Shown: positions 9,368-17,408 of the stretch, in pieces | How positions within the stretch are numbered: the first letter of the stretch is position 1 | Layout of the letters: each line of letters begins with the position of its first letter | Origin: Mogibacterium sp. | Lineage (GTDB): Bacteria > Bacillota > Clostridia > Peptostreptococcales > Anaerovoracaceae | Direction of reading: 5' to 3' | DNA length: 64,000 nt | Assembly (NCBI GenBank): GCA_017432075.1 | Contig: JAFRJV010000078.1 | Location: forward strand, 1-64,000 | Position numbers and translations under genes: made by a program | The notes under the pieces: generated by a model | Databases searched by the model: none | The model's input: the letters and a program-made list of their open reading frames with translations, nothing else | What the model was told of the DNA's origin: nothing

Positions 9368-9633
9368 GTTACAGCGTTGAAACGACCGCAAGATTCGATA
9401 TAGAGTTCAAAAAGTTAGATCGATATACACAGAAACTGGTCCGGGCCTGGATCGAAAAGAACCTGGTCAACTGCGACGACCCGAGAATCCACGGTAAGGG
9501 GCTGAGTGTCGGACTCAGCGGAAAAATGCGCTACAGAATAGGCGACTACCGTCTTATATGCCTGATCGAAGATGACCGGCTGGTTATAATTGCACTTACT
9601 ATAGGGCACAGAAGCGAAATATACTCACGATGA
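9364..9633 (+). CDS. relE: RelE/ParE-type toxin
   Basis: 89 residues from the ATG at 9364, overlapping the antitoxin stop. The C-terminal core KMRYRIGDYRLICLIEDD, followed by IGHRSEIY, is the characteristic RelE/ParE end (basic strand, GDYR, GHR..IY). RelE members cleave mRNA in the ribosomal A site and ParE members poison gyrase. The GHRSEIY ending and partner type favour a RelE-like ribonuclease, but this is not certain from sequence. It forms a two-gene operon with relB. Confidence 0.85.
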   Translation: MSYSVETTARFDIEFKKLDRYTQKLVRAWIEKNLVNCDDPRIHGKGLSVGLSGKMRYRIGDYRLICLIEDDRLVIIALTIGHRSEIYSR

Positions 9634-9652
9634 CAGAAAAGGAAGAGAAACC

Positions 9653-10198
9653 ATGAAAGCGATAGTTTTTTTAGCAGACGGATTTGAAGAATGTGAAGGC
9701 CTGATAGTCGTGGATATCCTGCGCAGAGCAGGAGTGGAGACGGTCATGGCGTCGGCAATGGACAGCCTGAAGATAGATTCATCAAGGCACATCAAAGTGG
9801 AGGCTGATGTGATGGCGGCAGCGGTCGATTATAACAATGTCGATCTCGTAGTGCTGCCGGGAGGACGTCTCGGCACCGAAAACCTGGGCGCAAACCAAAT
9901 AGTTGTGGACATGTGCAGAAAATTTGCTGCAGAGAAACATGCTGCTGCGATCTGCGCGGCACCTTCGCTGCTGGCATCCCTGGGTTTGCTCGAAGGCAAA
10001 AAGGCGACCTGCCATCCGGATTTTGAAGGGCACATGAAAGGTGCTGTACTTACCGGCGAAAGCGTTGTGACCGACGGCCGAATCACCACGGGCCAGGGGC
10101 TCGGCGCATCTTTCGACTTTGCGTTCGAACTGGTAAGTATACTGGTCGGTGAAGCGATGGTGGAGCAGATAAAGAAAGCGATCTGCTACAGGAAATAG
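9653..10198 (+). CDS. DJ-1/PfpI family protein (YajL/ThiJ-like)
   Basis: 181 residues, the normal size for DJ-1. MKAIVFLADGFEECEG contains the conserved glutamate region (E15) next to the nucleophile pocket. AAICAAPSLLASLG contains the nucleophilic-elbow cysteine (C101), and TGQGLGASFDFA matches the C-terminal DJ-1 signature. Family members act as glyoxalase III/deglycase or redox-responsive chaperones; which applies here is unknown. It starts 20 bases after the toxin stop with GGAAGAG-type SD sequence upstream, and ends at a bidirectional terminator. Confidence 0.88.
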   Translation: MKAIVFLADGFEECEGLIVVDILRRAGVETVMASAMDSLKIDSSRHIKVEADVMAAAVDYNNVDLVVLPGGRLGTENLGANQIVVDMCRKFAAEKHAAAICAAPSLLASLGLLEGKKATCHPDFEGHMKGAVLTGESVVTDGRITTGQGLGASFDFAFELVSILVGEAMVEQIKKAICYRK

Positions 10199-10211
10199 CT
10201 GATAATGATAA

Positions 10212-10242
10212 AATACCGGATCCCGTTCAGGGATCCGGTATT
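10212..10242. terminator. Bidirectional terminator
   Basis: A perfect 13-bp stem (AATACCGGATCCC / GGGATCCGGTATT) has a 5-base loop and lies between convergent genes. A/T flanks on both sides suggest it serves both the DJ-1 gene and the reverse-strand GDPD gene. Confidence 0.85.
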
Positions 10243-10247
10243 GTTCA

Positions 10248-11090
10248 TTAGTATATTGCGCCGTTTGCGGTTATGTAATCGACCCGCATACGTGCGTATT
10301 TTCTTGCGGTTTTTTTGTTCGGAAGGGTCCATGTGCAGACCTTGACTCCTCGTTTGTGGAATGTCTTTACGGTCTTTCTGCTGACGGCAGTGTATCTGAG
10401 AGAGATAGCAGTGATGCCTGCATTTTTCAGCTTCAGTGCCATCTTTTTATATTTCTTTGATGACAGCTTGGATTTCAGATACATGGTCTGGACGTTATTG
10501 CTGATACCCCTGCTGCGGGCCATCTTGACTGCATCCCTGACAGCAGAGTAGCTGAAACTGATGATGACGACATTATGATCTCCGATAAGATCGAAAAGGT
10601 GCCCAAGACCTTTGGCTGAAAGGCGGTGTTTGAGTTCGATGACAGGAACAGCGCCGTTCGAATATTCCCATATGGTGCTCAGAGCTTCGTCCGCGGTCGG
10701 TATCTTCTGTCCGGGATATTTACCCGCATTTTTGCCGCTCACTATCGTGTAATTGTCGAGGTCTTTCCGTGTAACATCGCGAATGCTTTTGTTAACACCG
10801 CACATCCTTCTGATGTTTTCATCGTGCATCACGAGCAGAAGAGGTTCGTCTTTTTCAGCATCAGACTCCCAGATGTCGAATTCTACACCGTAGAAGTTGC
10901 TGTTTTTTGCGGCCAGCGTGAAAGCTGCAAGTGTGTTCTCCGGTGCTTTTGAGCTCCATCCGCGGTGTGCTATGTACTTAGGCCTTTTGAAGGATGCGGC
11001 ATATGTATCTGTTGCAGAAAAAGCAAACGAAGAGAGCACGAGGCTCAAAACAAGAAGAAAACTGAGTAGTCGTGAGTGCTTTCTGATCAT
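10248..11090 (-). CDS. Secreted glycerophosphodiester phosphodiesterase
   Basis: 280 residues on the reverse strand with a clear signal peptide (MIRKHSRLLSFLLVLSLVL, cleavage probably after ATDTYA). Catalytic GDPD motifs are visible: AHRGWSSKAPENT (HRG plus glutamate), VEFDIWESD (metal-binding E and D) and VMHDENI (the second histidine). Family enzymes hydrolyse glycerophosphodiesters to glycerol-3-phosphate and an alcohol. Because it is exported, likely substrates are deacylated phospholipid headgroups or glycerol-phosphate teichoic chains. AAGGAG sits 8 bases before the ATG. A second, membrane-anchored GDPD is found at 50989. Confidence 0.9.
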   Translation of the reverse strand: MIRKHSRLLSFLLVLSLVLSSFAFSATDTYAASFKRPKYIAHRGWSSKAPENTLAAFTLAAKNSNFYGVEFDIWESDAEKDEPLLLVMHDENIRRMCGVNKSIRDVTRKDLDNYTIVSGKNAGKYPGQKIPTADEALSTIWEYSNGAVPVIELKHRLSAKGLGHLFDLIGDHNVVIISFSYSAVRDAVKMARSRGISNNVQTMYLKSKLSSKKYKKMALKLKNAGITAISLRYTAVSRKTVKTFHKRGVKVCTWTLPNKKTARKYARMRVDYITANGAIY

Positions 11091-11125
11091 GTCCGCGGCT
11101 CCTTTTCTGTTATCTGTCTGTGATA

Positions 11126-11154
11126 ATAATAATCGGGCATTACCGCCGGGGCAA
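11126..11154 (-). promoter_or_regulatory. Candidate promoter for the reverse-strand GDPD gene
   Basis: Read on the reverse strand: TTGCCC (11154-11149), a 17-base spacer and TATTAT (11131-11126). It is 36 bases upstream of the ATG and its AAGGAG. The match is moderate. Confidence 0.4.
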
Positions 11155-11199
11155 GAAATCTATACAGCCTTTAAACTTGTTGAAGTTACTGAGAATTCC

Positions 11200-11228
11200 T
11201 TGAATAAAGCATGGATTCCCTATAAAAT
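11200..11228 (+). promoter_or_regulatory. Locus-type promoter (TTGAAT-N17-TAAAAT), third copy
   Basis: TTGAAT (11200-11205), a 17-base spacer containing GGATTCC, and TAAAAT (11223-11228). The -35, spacer length, GATTCC in the spacer and -10 are shared with the promoters at 12335 and 22165. The downstream leader here is not related to the other two. It would drive the acyltransferase at 11292. Confidence 0.7.
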
Positions 11229-11291
11229 TTTCAAAGTATCCGAAGAAGAAACACAGGTCATTCGTCAGACAGACCGCAGGGACTTTTAATT

Positions 11292-12308
11292 ATGAAGAAA
11301 AACTATGACTCGCTGGATCTGCTTAAATATGTAATGTCATTCTTTATTGTGGCAATACACACAGAGCTTTTTCCCATGGTTCTGTATCCGTGGCTGAGGA
11401 TCGCAGTTCCGCTGTTCTTTGTCGTTTCGGCATTTCTGCTGCAGAACAAGATCAATGGAGATCCGGCGAATGAAAAACAAATAGTAAGGAAATTCTGTAT
11501 AAGACTACTTAAACTGTATCTGTTCTGGTTTGTTGTCCTTCTTCCTGTCACTGTTGTTGTAAGGCGGCCGTGGTTTGCTGACGGCATTGCTGAGGGGCTG
11601 CGCCTGACTATAACAAATACATTGTTTTCAAGTACGTTCAGCGCTTCCTGGTTTATCGTAGCTACTATAGAAGCCATGCTGATCATCAGCTTTCTGCGTT
11701 CCAGAATAAGCAGGCACGTTTTGACTGCAATTTTCCTGATCGTCTATTGTATCTGCTGTCTGCGCTCAAGTTATTACACTTTGCTTCAGGGGAACGGACT
11801 CTACATGCTGATAGTTAAAACTTACGAGTTTGTTTTCACCAGCCCGGTAACCAGCTTCCCGGTGGCTCTGATCTGGATGTGGATAGGTATACTGTTCGCA
11901 AACGGAGATATAAGATTGTCAAAGAAGCATTTATCCGTTATCGCAGTGATATCGGCTGTGCTGTTATATGTTGAGTGGAGATGGGTCTATGCAATTACGG
12001 GAACATTCAACAACGACTGCTATCTGATGCTCGCGCCGCTGGCAGTAGCATTGTTCGGAATCGTAAAAGACAGCGATGTCAAAGTGAAAAACGGTATAGC
12101 GATGAGGAGGATAAGCACCATCACCTTCTGCTCGCATATATCCATTATTGTTGTGCTGAACATTGTGCTTACCCGGATCATGATAAATGACTCCGTAAAG
12201 AGCATAATTCTGTTCGTGATGACGGCATGCATCTGCCACTGCCTGAGCTTTATAATAATGAAGCTCGAGAAAAACAAAAGACTGGCATTTCTCAGGTATT
12301 CCCACTAG
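11292..12308 (+). CDS. Membrane acyltransferase (acyltransferase 3 family)
   Basis: 338 residues with about ten hydrophobic segments. The N-terminal segment (DLLKYVMSFFIVAIHTELFP) has the family hallmark, a histidine at the end of the first membrane helix, followed by an FFVVSAFLL segment. Acyltransferase-3 proteins (OafA/WecH type) move acetyl or succinyl groups onto surface sugars on the outer side of the membrane. It is the first gene of the polysaccharide locus, with its own promoter at 11200. The following intergenic region carries the first attenuator leader, so it may form a separate transcript. The sugar that is acylated is unknown. Confidence 0.85.
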   Translation: MKKNYDSLDLLKYVMSFFIVAIHTELFPMVLYPWLRIAVPLFFVVSAFLLQNKINGDPANEKQIVRKFCIRLLKLYLFWFVVLLPVTVVVRRPWFADGIAEGLRLTITNTLFSSTFSASWFIVATIEAMLIISFLRSRISRHVLTAIFLIVYCICCLRSSYYTLLQGNGLYMLIVKTYEFVFTSPVTSFPVALIWMWIGILFANGDIRLSKKHLSVIAVISAVLLYVEWRWVYAITGTFNNDCYLMLAPLAVALFGIVKDSDVKVKNGIAMRRISTITFCSHISIIVVLNIVLTRIMINDSVKSIILFVMTACICHCLSFIIMKLEKNKRLAFLRYSH

Positions 12309-12334
12309 CATAAAACCCGATAAATATGAACAGC

Positions 12335-12363
12335 TTGAATATAGACCCTGATTCCTTTAAAAT
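12335..12363 (+). promoter_or_regulatory. Promoter of leader element A
   Basis: TTGAAT (12335-12340), 17-base spacer ending GATTCCTT, TAAAAT (12358-12363). Highly similar to the promoter at 22165, and its core is shared with the one at 11200. Confidence 0.75.
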
Positions 12364-12369
12364 TAAAGG

Positions 12370-12470
12370 GATCAAGGGAAAGGAGAAATAGTGCCGGCAC
12401 AGATAAACAGTAAAGGCGCTATTCTTTATTTTTAAACGGACGGTGCGCCCGGCTTTTGAGGTGCAACAGA
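12370..12470 (+). ncRNA. Attenuator leader RNA A (candidate new cis-regulatory RNA)
   Basis: This transcribed leader aligns along its length with 22200-22300. In order it holds a conserved purine block ending AAGGGAAAGGAG (12374-12385 region), a 9-bp hairpin with a 19-base loop and U tract (12387-12433), a conserved GGAC...GCCC segment (about 12438-12450) and GGTGCAACAGA just before the ATG. AAGGAG followed by GTG at 12391 could start a 14-residue leader peptide ending in the U tract. However, the two copies differ at non-synonymous positions, so selection appears to act on the RNA, not the peptide. It does not match any riboswitch class known to me by eye. Confidence 0.55.
12387..12433 (+). 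terminator. Attenuator hairpin in leader A
   Basis: The stem 12387-12395 / 12415-12423 (AATAGTGCC with GGCGCTATT, one U-G pair), a 19-base A-rich loop, then CTTTATTTTT. It precedes the operon it would control, which makes it a conditional terminator and not a gene-end terminator. Confidence 0.7.
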
Positions 12471-14321
12471 ATGAGTATGAATGTAAAAAAGAAATACAGT
12501 ACAGCAATATTTGTAATTGCGGATATAGCTACAGCGATCATCAGCGCTATCATGCCGTATATATTCAGGTTCGGCATTTTTTCCATAAAGACAGGTATCG
12601 CAAGGTCATTTCTGGAGATAACCCTTAAATGGCTCCCGCTCGATATCGCTATTTTCCTTGCGGTCAATGTTGCGCTGAAGCTCTACAACAGAGTATGGAC
12701 ATATGCGAGTGTCGGTGAGCTGTATGACTGCGCGAAATCGGCGGTCATCACAGAAGCTCTGTGCATGGCGTACAAAATGATCTTCGGAATTTATATGTTC
12801 CGCAGCTACTACCCATTCAACTTTATGATAATGGGCATGCTGCTTGGCATGTCAAGGATATCCATCAGAGTAATAAGAGGCGCACAGAAGAGAAGAAACA
12901 AGAAGGGCGACACACATAATGTAATGATCATCGGAGGAGGAGCTGCGGCCACGATGCTCATCAAGGAATATCAGCTCAGCAGCAGAAGGATCAAGATCTG
13001 CTGCATTATCGACGATAATCCTGAAAAGAAGGGAAAGCGGCTGATGGATGTGCCTATCATAGGCGGCAGGGAGAACATCGTTAATGCAGCTGACAAATAT
13101 GATGTCGATGAGATAGTCATTGCGATACCATCGGCTGCGCCTGCTGTTATCAGAGACCTCATCATGATATGCCAGGAGACCAGTGCGAGAGTCAGAAGGC
13201 TGCCTGCTATTGCAAGCACCCTTACGGACTCACTCAGCTCTGCGGTAAGAGACATAAATTATGAGGACCTCCTCGGGAGAGATACCGTTATAATAAAGAA
13301 TCCTGAACTCCATGCTTTCCTTAACGACAAAGTCGTGATGGTAACCGGCGGCGGAGGGTCGATCGGATCGGAGCTTTGCAGGCAGATAGTTGCCAATGAA
13401 CCTAAGAAGCTTGTAATTGTAGATATATATGAGAACTCGACATATGAGCTCGAAGTCGAGCTGAGAAGATATTATCCTAATGCAGATATCGAAGTGCTTA
13501 TTGCATCTGTCAGAGACTATGACAGGCTCGATACTATATTTGCGGCTTACAGGCCGGATGTCATCTACCATGCAGCAGCCCATAAGCATGTACCGCTGAT
13601 GGAGACTTCGCCTAACGAGGCTATCAAGAACAACTGCCTTGGTACACTCAATCTGGCAAAGCTGGCAGACAAGTACAAAGTAAAGAGATTTGTAATGATC
13701 TCGACAGACAAGGCCGTAAGGCCTACGAACGTTATGGGCGCCACCAAGCGTATCTGCGAGATGATAGTCCAGACATATAACAAGAAGTCAGAAACGGAAT
13801 TCGTGGCTGTCCGGTTCGGCAATGTGCTTGGATCGAACGGATCCGTCATACCGCTTTTCCTCAAGCAGATCGACGAAGGCGGACCTGTAACACTCACACA
13901 CAGAGAGATCACCAGATTCTTCATGACCATCCCTGAGGCGGTGTCACTGGTGCTGACTGCCGGGCTCATGGCTAAAGGCGGAGAGATCTTCATACTGGAC
14001 ATGGGCGAGCCGGTCAAGATCTATGACCTCGCGTGCAATCTCATAAAAATGAAGGGCTATGTGCCTGAAGTCGATATAAAGATAGAAGTGGTCGGCCTGA
14101 GGCCGGGCGAAAAGCTGTATGAAGAGCTTCTGATGTCTGAGGAAGGCCTTCAGGAGACGGAAAACAAAAAGATCCATATCGGCAAACCGATAGAGATCGA
14201 TGAGAAGGTGTTCCTTGATAAACTCGACAGACTGATCGATAAGGCTGAGGACAACATGGCCAACATCCGTAAGGATATCAAGGACATATGCCCTACGTAT
14301 AACCCTAACAATGAGAAATAG
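12471..14321 (+). CDS. Membrane UDP-GlcNAc 4,6-dehydratase (PglF/CapD/WbpM-like)
   Basis: 616 residues from the ATG at 12471, with GAGGTG 7 bases upstream. Four N-terminal membrane segments (about 1-130) lead to a Rossmann-like CoA-binding domain (VMIIGGGAAATMLIKEY, about 150-190). The catalytic SDR domain begins VMVTGGGGSIGSELC (about 290), with the STDKAVRP and NVMGATKR motifs. Methionine replaces the usual SDR tyrosine, as in PglF-type dehydratases. Family enzymes convert UDP-GlcNAc to the 4-keto-6-deoxy sugar that feeds QuiNAc, FucNAc or bacillosamine. The next gene contains an SDR that could reduce this product and a transferase that could load it on lipid. First gene after leader A. Confidence 0.9.
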   Translation: MSMNVKKKYSTAIFVIADIATAIISAIMPYIFRFGIFSIKTGIARSFLEITLKWLPLDIAIFLAVNVALKLYNRVWTYASVGELYDCAKSAVITEALCMAYKMIFGIYMFRSYYPFNFMIMGMLLGMSRISIRVIRGAQKRRNKKGDTHNVMIIGGGAAATMLIKEYQLSSRRIKICCIIDDNPEKKGKRLMDVPIIGGRENIVNAADKYDVDEIVIAIPSAAPAVIRDLIMICQETSARVRRLPAIASTLTDSLSSAVRDINYEDLLGRDTVIIKNPELHAFLNDKVVMVTGGGGSIGSELCRQIVANEPKKLVIVDIYENSTYELEVELRRYYPNADIEVLIASVRDYDRLDTIFAAYRPDVIYHAAAHKHVPLMETSPNEAIKNNCLGTLNLAKLADKYKVKRFVMISTDKAVRPTNVMGATKRICEMIVQTYNKKSETEFVAVRFGNVLGSNGSVIPLFLKQIDEGGPVTLTHREITRFFMTIPEAVSLVLTAGLMAKGGEIFILDMGEPVKIYDLACNLIKMKGYVPEVDIKIEVVGLRPGEKLYEELLMSEEGLQETENKKIHIGKPIEIDEKVFLDKLDRLIDKAEDNMANIRKDIKDICPTYNPNNEK

Positions 14322-14330
14322 AGGCGGTAA

Positions 14331-17300
14331 ATGCAGATCATAAAAAACAAAAAGGCAGTAATCAGGAATACTCTGGCTCTTGCCGGATGTTCTTTTGCTG
14401 TTCTTAACATTATTGCCGGCATAAAAAAAGGCGACAGCGTGTTCGACAACGAACCCGAACAGAAAAACCTTCTTGAAGGCAGGAAGGTCATTTTTGTCGA
14501 AAATGAAAATGAGCCTGAAAATGCGGACGGCGCAAGAGGGCATCTTGAAGATGCCGGAGAAGCAGAGCATAAGGCCGGTTTTTATCAGAAGTATGTAAAA
14601 CGCGGTGTGGACATGGCACTGAGTTTTGCGGGACTCCTTGTTCTGGGACCGGTGATCGGTGCAACGGCGCTTGCGATAAAGATCGACGATCCGGGTCCGG
14701 TGTTTTTCACTCAGAAGAGGATAGGTCAGAACAAGCAATACTTCAGGCTTCATAAGTTCAGATCGATGAAGATGTCGACCCCTCATGATGTGCCTACACA
14801 TATGCTCGGCGACCCTGACCAGTACATCACAAAAGTCGGAAGATTCCTGCGAGCTCACAGCCTTGATGAGCTTCCTCAGATCTGGGATATCTTTATAGGC
14901 AATATGTCTGTGATCGGTCCGAGACCTGCGCTCTGGAATCAGGACGTGCTGACTTCCGAACGTGAGAAGTACGGCGTCAATGAGCTCAAACCGGGTCTTA
15001 CCGGATGGGCGCAGATAAACGGGCGCGACGAACTCGAACTGGAAGAGAAAGCCAGACTCGACGGCGAATATGCCGACCGCATCAGCGAGGGAGGGCTTAA
15101 AGCTTTTATCTTTGACTGCAAGTGCTTTATAGGCACTATTTTCTCGGTTGCCCGCAGCGAGGGTGTTGTAGAAGGCGGCACGGGTGCGATGCGCGATTCG
15201 CTCAGATCCGGGGTTCCTGCGAATGATCCGGCGACTGCGCTGGGATGTGATATGGAGATAAATGCAGACCGCAACGCTGCTAAACGTGTGCTGATAACCG
15301 GTGCAGGAAGCTATATCGGAGAGTCGGTAAAGGCATATGCCGGCGAACACTTCAAGAATCTTGAGGTTGATACTATCGACATGATAGACGGATCCTGGAG
15401 AAATGAAGATTTCGGTAAATATGACTGCGTTTATCATGTGGCAGGACTGGCTCATGCCGATGTAGGAAATGTCTCTGATGAGGTAAAAGAGAAGTACTAT
15501 GCCGTCAATACGGATCTCGCGATAGAAACCGCCCGCAAGGCAAAGGCTGAAGGCGTTAAGCAGTTCATCTTCATGAGCTCCATGATCGTTTACGGGGACT
15601 CTGCTCCGTACGGAACAGAGAAGATGATCGATCGCAACACTGTACCGCACCCGGCGAATTTCTATGGGGATTCCAAGTGGCAGGCAGACATGGGAGTCAG
15701 AGCTCTTGCAGATGAAAACTTCAAGGTCGCAGTCCTGAGACCTCCGATGATATACGGCAGAGGAAGCAAAGGAAACTATCCTGTGCTTGCAAAGATGGCT
15801 AAAAAGCTTCCGGTATTCCCTGACATACAGAATGAAAGGTCGATGCTTTACATCGGCAATCTGTGCGAGTTCGTATGCAATCTAATAACTTCGGGAGAGG
15901 GCGGCATCTATTTCCCTCAGAACGCTGAATATACACGTACCAGCGAAATGGTGCGCGGGATAGCCGGCGTCAGCGGCAAAAAGATATTTGTTACAAAAGC
16001 CTTGAGTCCTGCGGTAAGGATCGCATCGCACGTTCCGGGAAAGATCAGCGGCCTTGTCAATAAAGCTTTCGGAAACAGCTGCTATGATCAGGCTCTGTCG
16101 AAGTATTCCTTTGAATACCGGAATGTCAGCCTTGATCAGTCGATAGGTGAAACCGAAGGTTCAGAAGACGTAAAAAAAAAGACTGACAAAAAACACATCC
16201 TTCTGATATCACAGTACTTTTATCCTGAAACCTTCCGCGTGAACGATATCGCGCTGGAGTGGGTCAGGAGAGGATATAAAGTGACCGTGCTCACCGGTAT
16301 CCCTAACTACCCTATGGGCAAGTTCTACGATGGATACGGTTACACCAAAAAGAGAAAAGAATCCTGGAACGGTGTCGAGATAATAAGGATACCGCTGATA
16401 GCACGCGGCAACAGCAGCAATAAACTTATAAATGCTGCAGGCATGGCATCCAATTACCTGTCATTTGTTGCGGCAGGACATAAGTGGGTTAGAGAAAACG
16501 ATATTGGGGCAGATCTGGTGTTTACATTTGAGGTAAGCCCTATGACCCAGGCGCTCATCGGAGTCTGGTACGGTAAGAAGTATAATGTGCCGGTCTACCT
16601 CTATGTGCAGGACCTCTGGCCTGAGAATGTCGAGACAGTCACAGGGATCCACAACCGTGCGATCATAGGACCGATCGACAGAATGGTCGATAAGATCTAC
16701 AGAGAGACTGATGTAATATTCACGACCAGCCCGAGCTTTGTAAAGGCGATCACTGACCGCGAGTGCAAAGTGCCTGCGGAAAAGGTTCATTACTGGCCTC
16801 AGTATGCAGAAGAGTTCTACCATCCGATGCCAAAACAGCAGGTAGATGGTATCCCTGATGACGGTTCGTATAAGATAGCCTTTACCGGCAATATAGGTAC
16901 TGCACAGGGACTTGAGATACTTCCGAAAACAGCAGAGCTGCTGAAAGACGAAAAAGTTTCATTCGTGATCGTCGGAGACGGCAGATATCAGCCGGAGCTC
17001 GAGAGACAGATAGAAGAACTCGGTGTCAGAGACAAATTCATCATGATACCTCGTGTGCAGGCTCAGAAAGTCCCTGAGATTCTGAGTGCCTGCGATGCCG
17101 GATTTATAAGTTTCAACAATATGCCGCTCTGGCACAGCACGATACCTGCAAAGCTGCAGTCATATATGGCTTGCGGGAAACCGATCATTGCGTCTGCAGC
17201 GGGAGAGACTGAAAGGATCATAAGCGAAGCGGACTGCGGTCTGTGCTGCAGCATTGGTGATGCAGCAGCGCTGGCAGATGGCATCCGGAAACTGATGAAG

Positions 17301-17405
17301 ATGGACAATGAACGTCTCGGCAGAAATGCGGAGACCTACTTCAGGGAACATTTCGATAAGACAAGCCTCATGGATGAGATGGACAGATATTTCGAAGGGC
17401 GGTAA
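14331..17405 (+). CDS. Triple fusion: phosphoglycosyl transferase + SDR reductase/epimerase + WbuB-like GT4
   Basis: 1024 residues. After a short hydrophobic start and an acidic linker, residues about 84-289 are a monotopic PglC/WcaJ-type phosphoglycosyl transferase (GVDMALSF helix, DDPGPVFFTQKRIG, HKFRSM, LDELPQIWD, GPRP, LKPGLTGWAQINGR). Residues about 316-607 are an extended SDR (LITGAGSYIG, YGDSK catalytic Y-x-x-x-K) resembling WbpV/WreQ-type 4-reductases. Residues about 620-1024 are a WbuB-like GT4 (ISQYFYPE, YVQDLWPENV, TGNIGTAQGLE). These are normally separate genes. A plausible pathway is reduction of the 4-keto product of the upstream enzyme, loading onto undecaprenyl phosphate, then addition of a second sugar such as L-FucNAc. 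The SDR/GT4 junction contains nine consecutive A residues (16172-16180). Confidence 0.88.
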   Translation: MQIIKNKKAVIRNTLALAGCSFAVLNIIAGIKKGDSVFDNEPEQKNLLEGRKVIFVENENEPENADGARGHLEDAGEAEHKAGFYQKYVKRGVDMALSFAGLLVLGPVIGATALAIKIDDPGPVFFTQKRIGQNKQYFRLHKFRSMKMSTPHDVPTHMLGDPDQYITKVGRFLRAHSLDELPQIWDIFIGNMSVIGPRPALWNQDVLTSEREKYGVNELKPGLTGWAQINGRDELELEEKARLDGEYADRISEGGLKAFIFDCKCFIGTIFSVARSEGVVEGGTGAMRDSLRSGVPANDPATALGCDMEINADRNAAKRVLITGAGSYIGESVKAYAGEHFKNLEVDTIDMIDGSWRNEDFGKYDCVYHVAGLAHADVGNVSDEVKEKYYAVNTDLAIETARKAKAEGVKQFIFMSSMIVYGDSAPYGTEKMIDRNTVPHPANFYGDSKWQADMGVRALADENFKVAVLRPPMIYGRGSKGNYPVLAKMAKKLPVFPDIQNERSMLYIGNLCEFVCNLITSGEGGIYFPQNAEYTRTSEMVRGIAGVSGKKIFVTKALSPAVRIASHVPGKISGLVNKAFGNSCYDQALSKYSFEYRNVSLDQSIGETEGSEDVKKKTDKKHILLISQYFYPETFRVNDIALEWVRRGYKVTVLTGIPNYPMGKFYDGYGYTKKRKESWNGVEIIRIPLIARGNSSNKLINAAGMASNYLSFVAAGHKWVRENDIGADLVFTFEVSPMTQALIGVWYGKKYNVPVYLYVQDLWPENVETVTGIHNRAIIGPIDRMVDKIYRETDVIFTTSPSFVKAITDRECKVPAEKVHYWPQYAEEFYHPMPKQQVDGIPDDGSYKIAFTGNIGTAQGLEILPKTAELLKDEKVSFVIVGDGRYQPELERQIEELGVRDKFIMIPRVQAQKVPEILSACDAGFISFNNMPLWHSTIPAKLQSYMACGKPIIASAAGETERIISEADCGLCCSIGDAAALADGIRKLMKMDNERLGRNAETYFREHFDKTSLMDEMDRYFEGR

Positions 17406-17408
17406 AGG

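Noticed and set aside
10315..11289. Several short forward-strand open frames opposite the GDPD gene and into the intergenic region
   Set aside because: No SD or domain signal; they are shadows of the reverse-strand GDPD gene and its upstream region, which holds divergent promoters.
12415..12449. Alternative pairing of the terminator 3' arm (GGCGC) with downstream GCGCC
   Set aside because: It also has partial support in copy B (GGCA/TGCC), but the downstream half is transcribed only after the U tract, so it cannot act as a simple antiterminator; at 4-5 bp it may be chance.
12370..12470. Known riboswitch (c-di-GMP, THF, cobalamin, ydaO) or EAR element
   Set aside because: The conserved cores of these classes are not visible; the element is better described as an unclassified attenuator leader.
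12456..12470. TTG start for the 4,6-dehydratase
   Set aside because: It lies just before and overlaps the GAGGTG ribosome binding site of the ATG at 12471.
13944..15650. 568-codon reverse-strand open frame
   Set aside because: Antisense to the dehydratase and the triple fusion; Leu/Arg/His-rich composition without domain signals.
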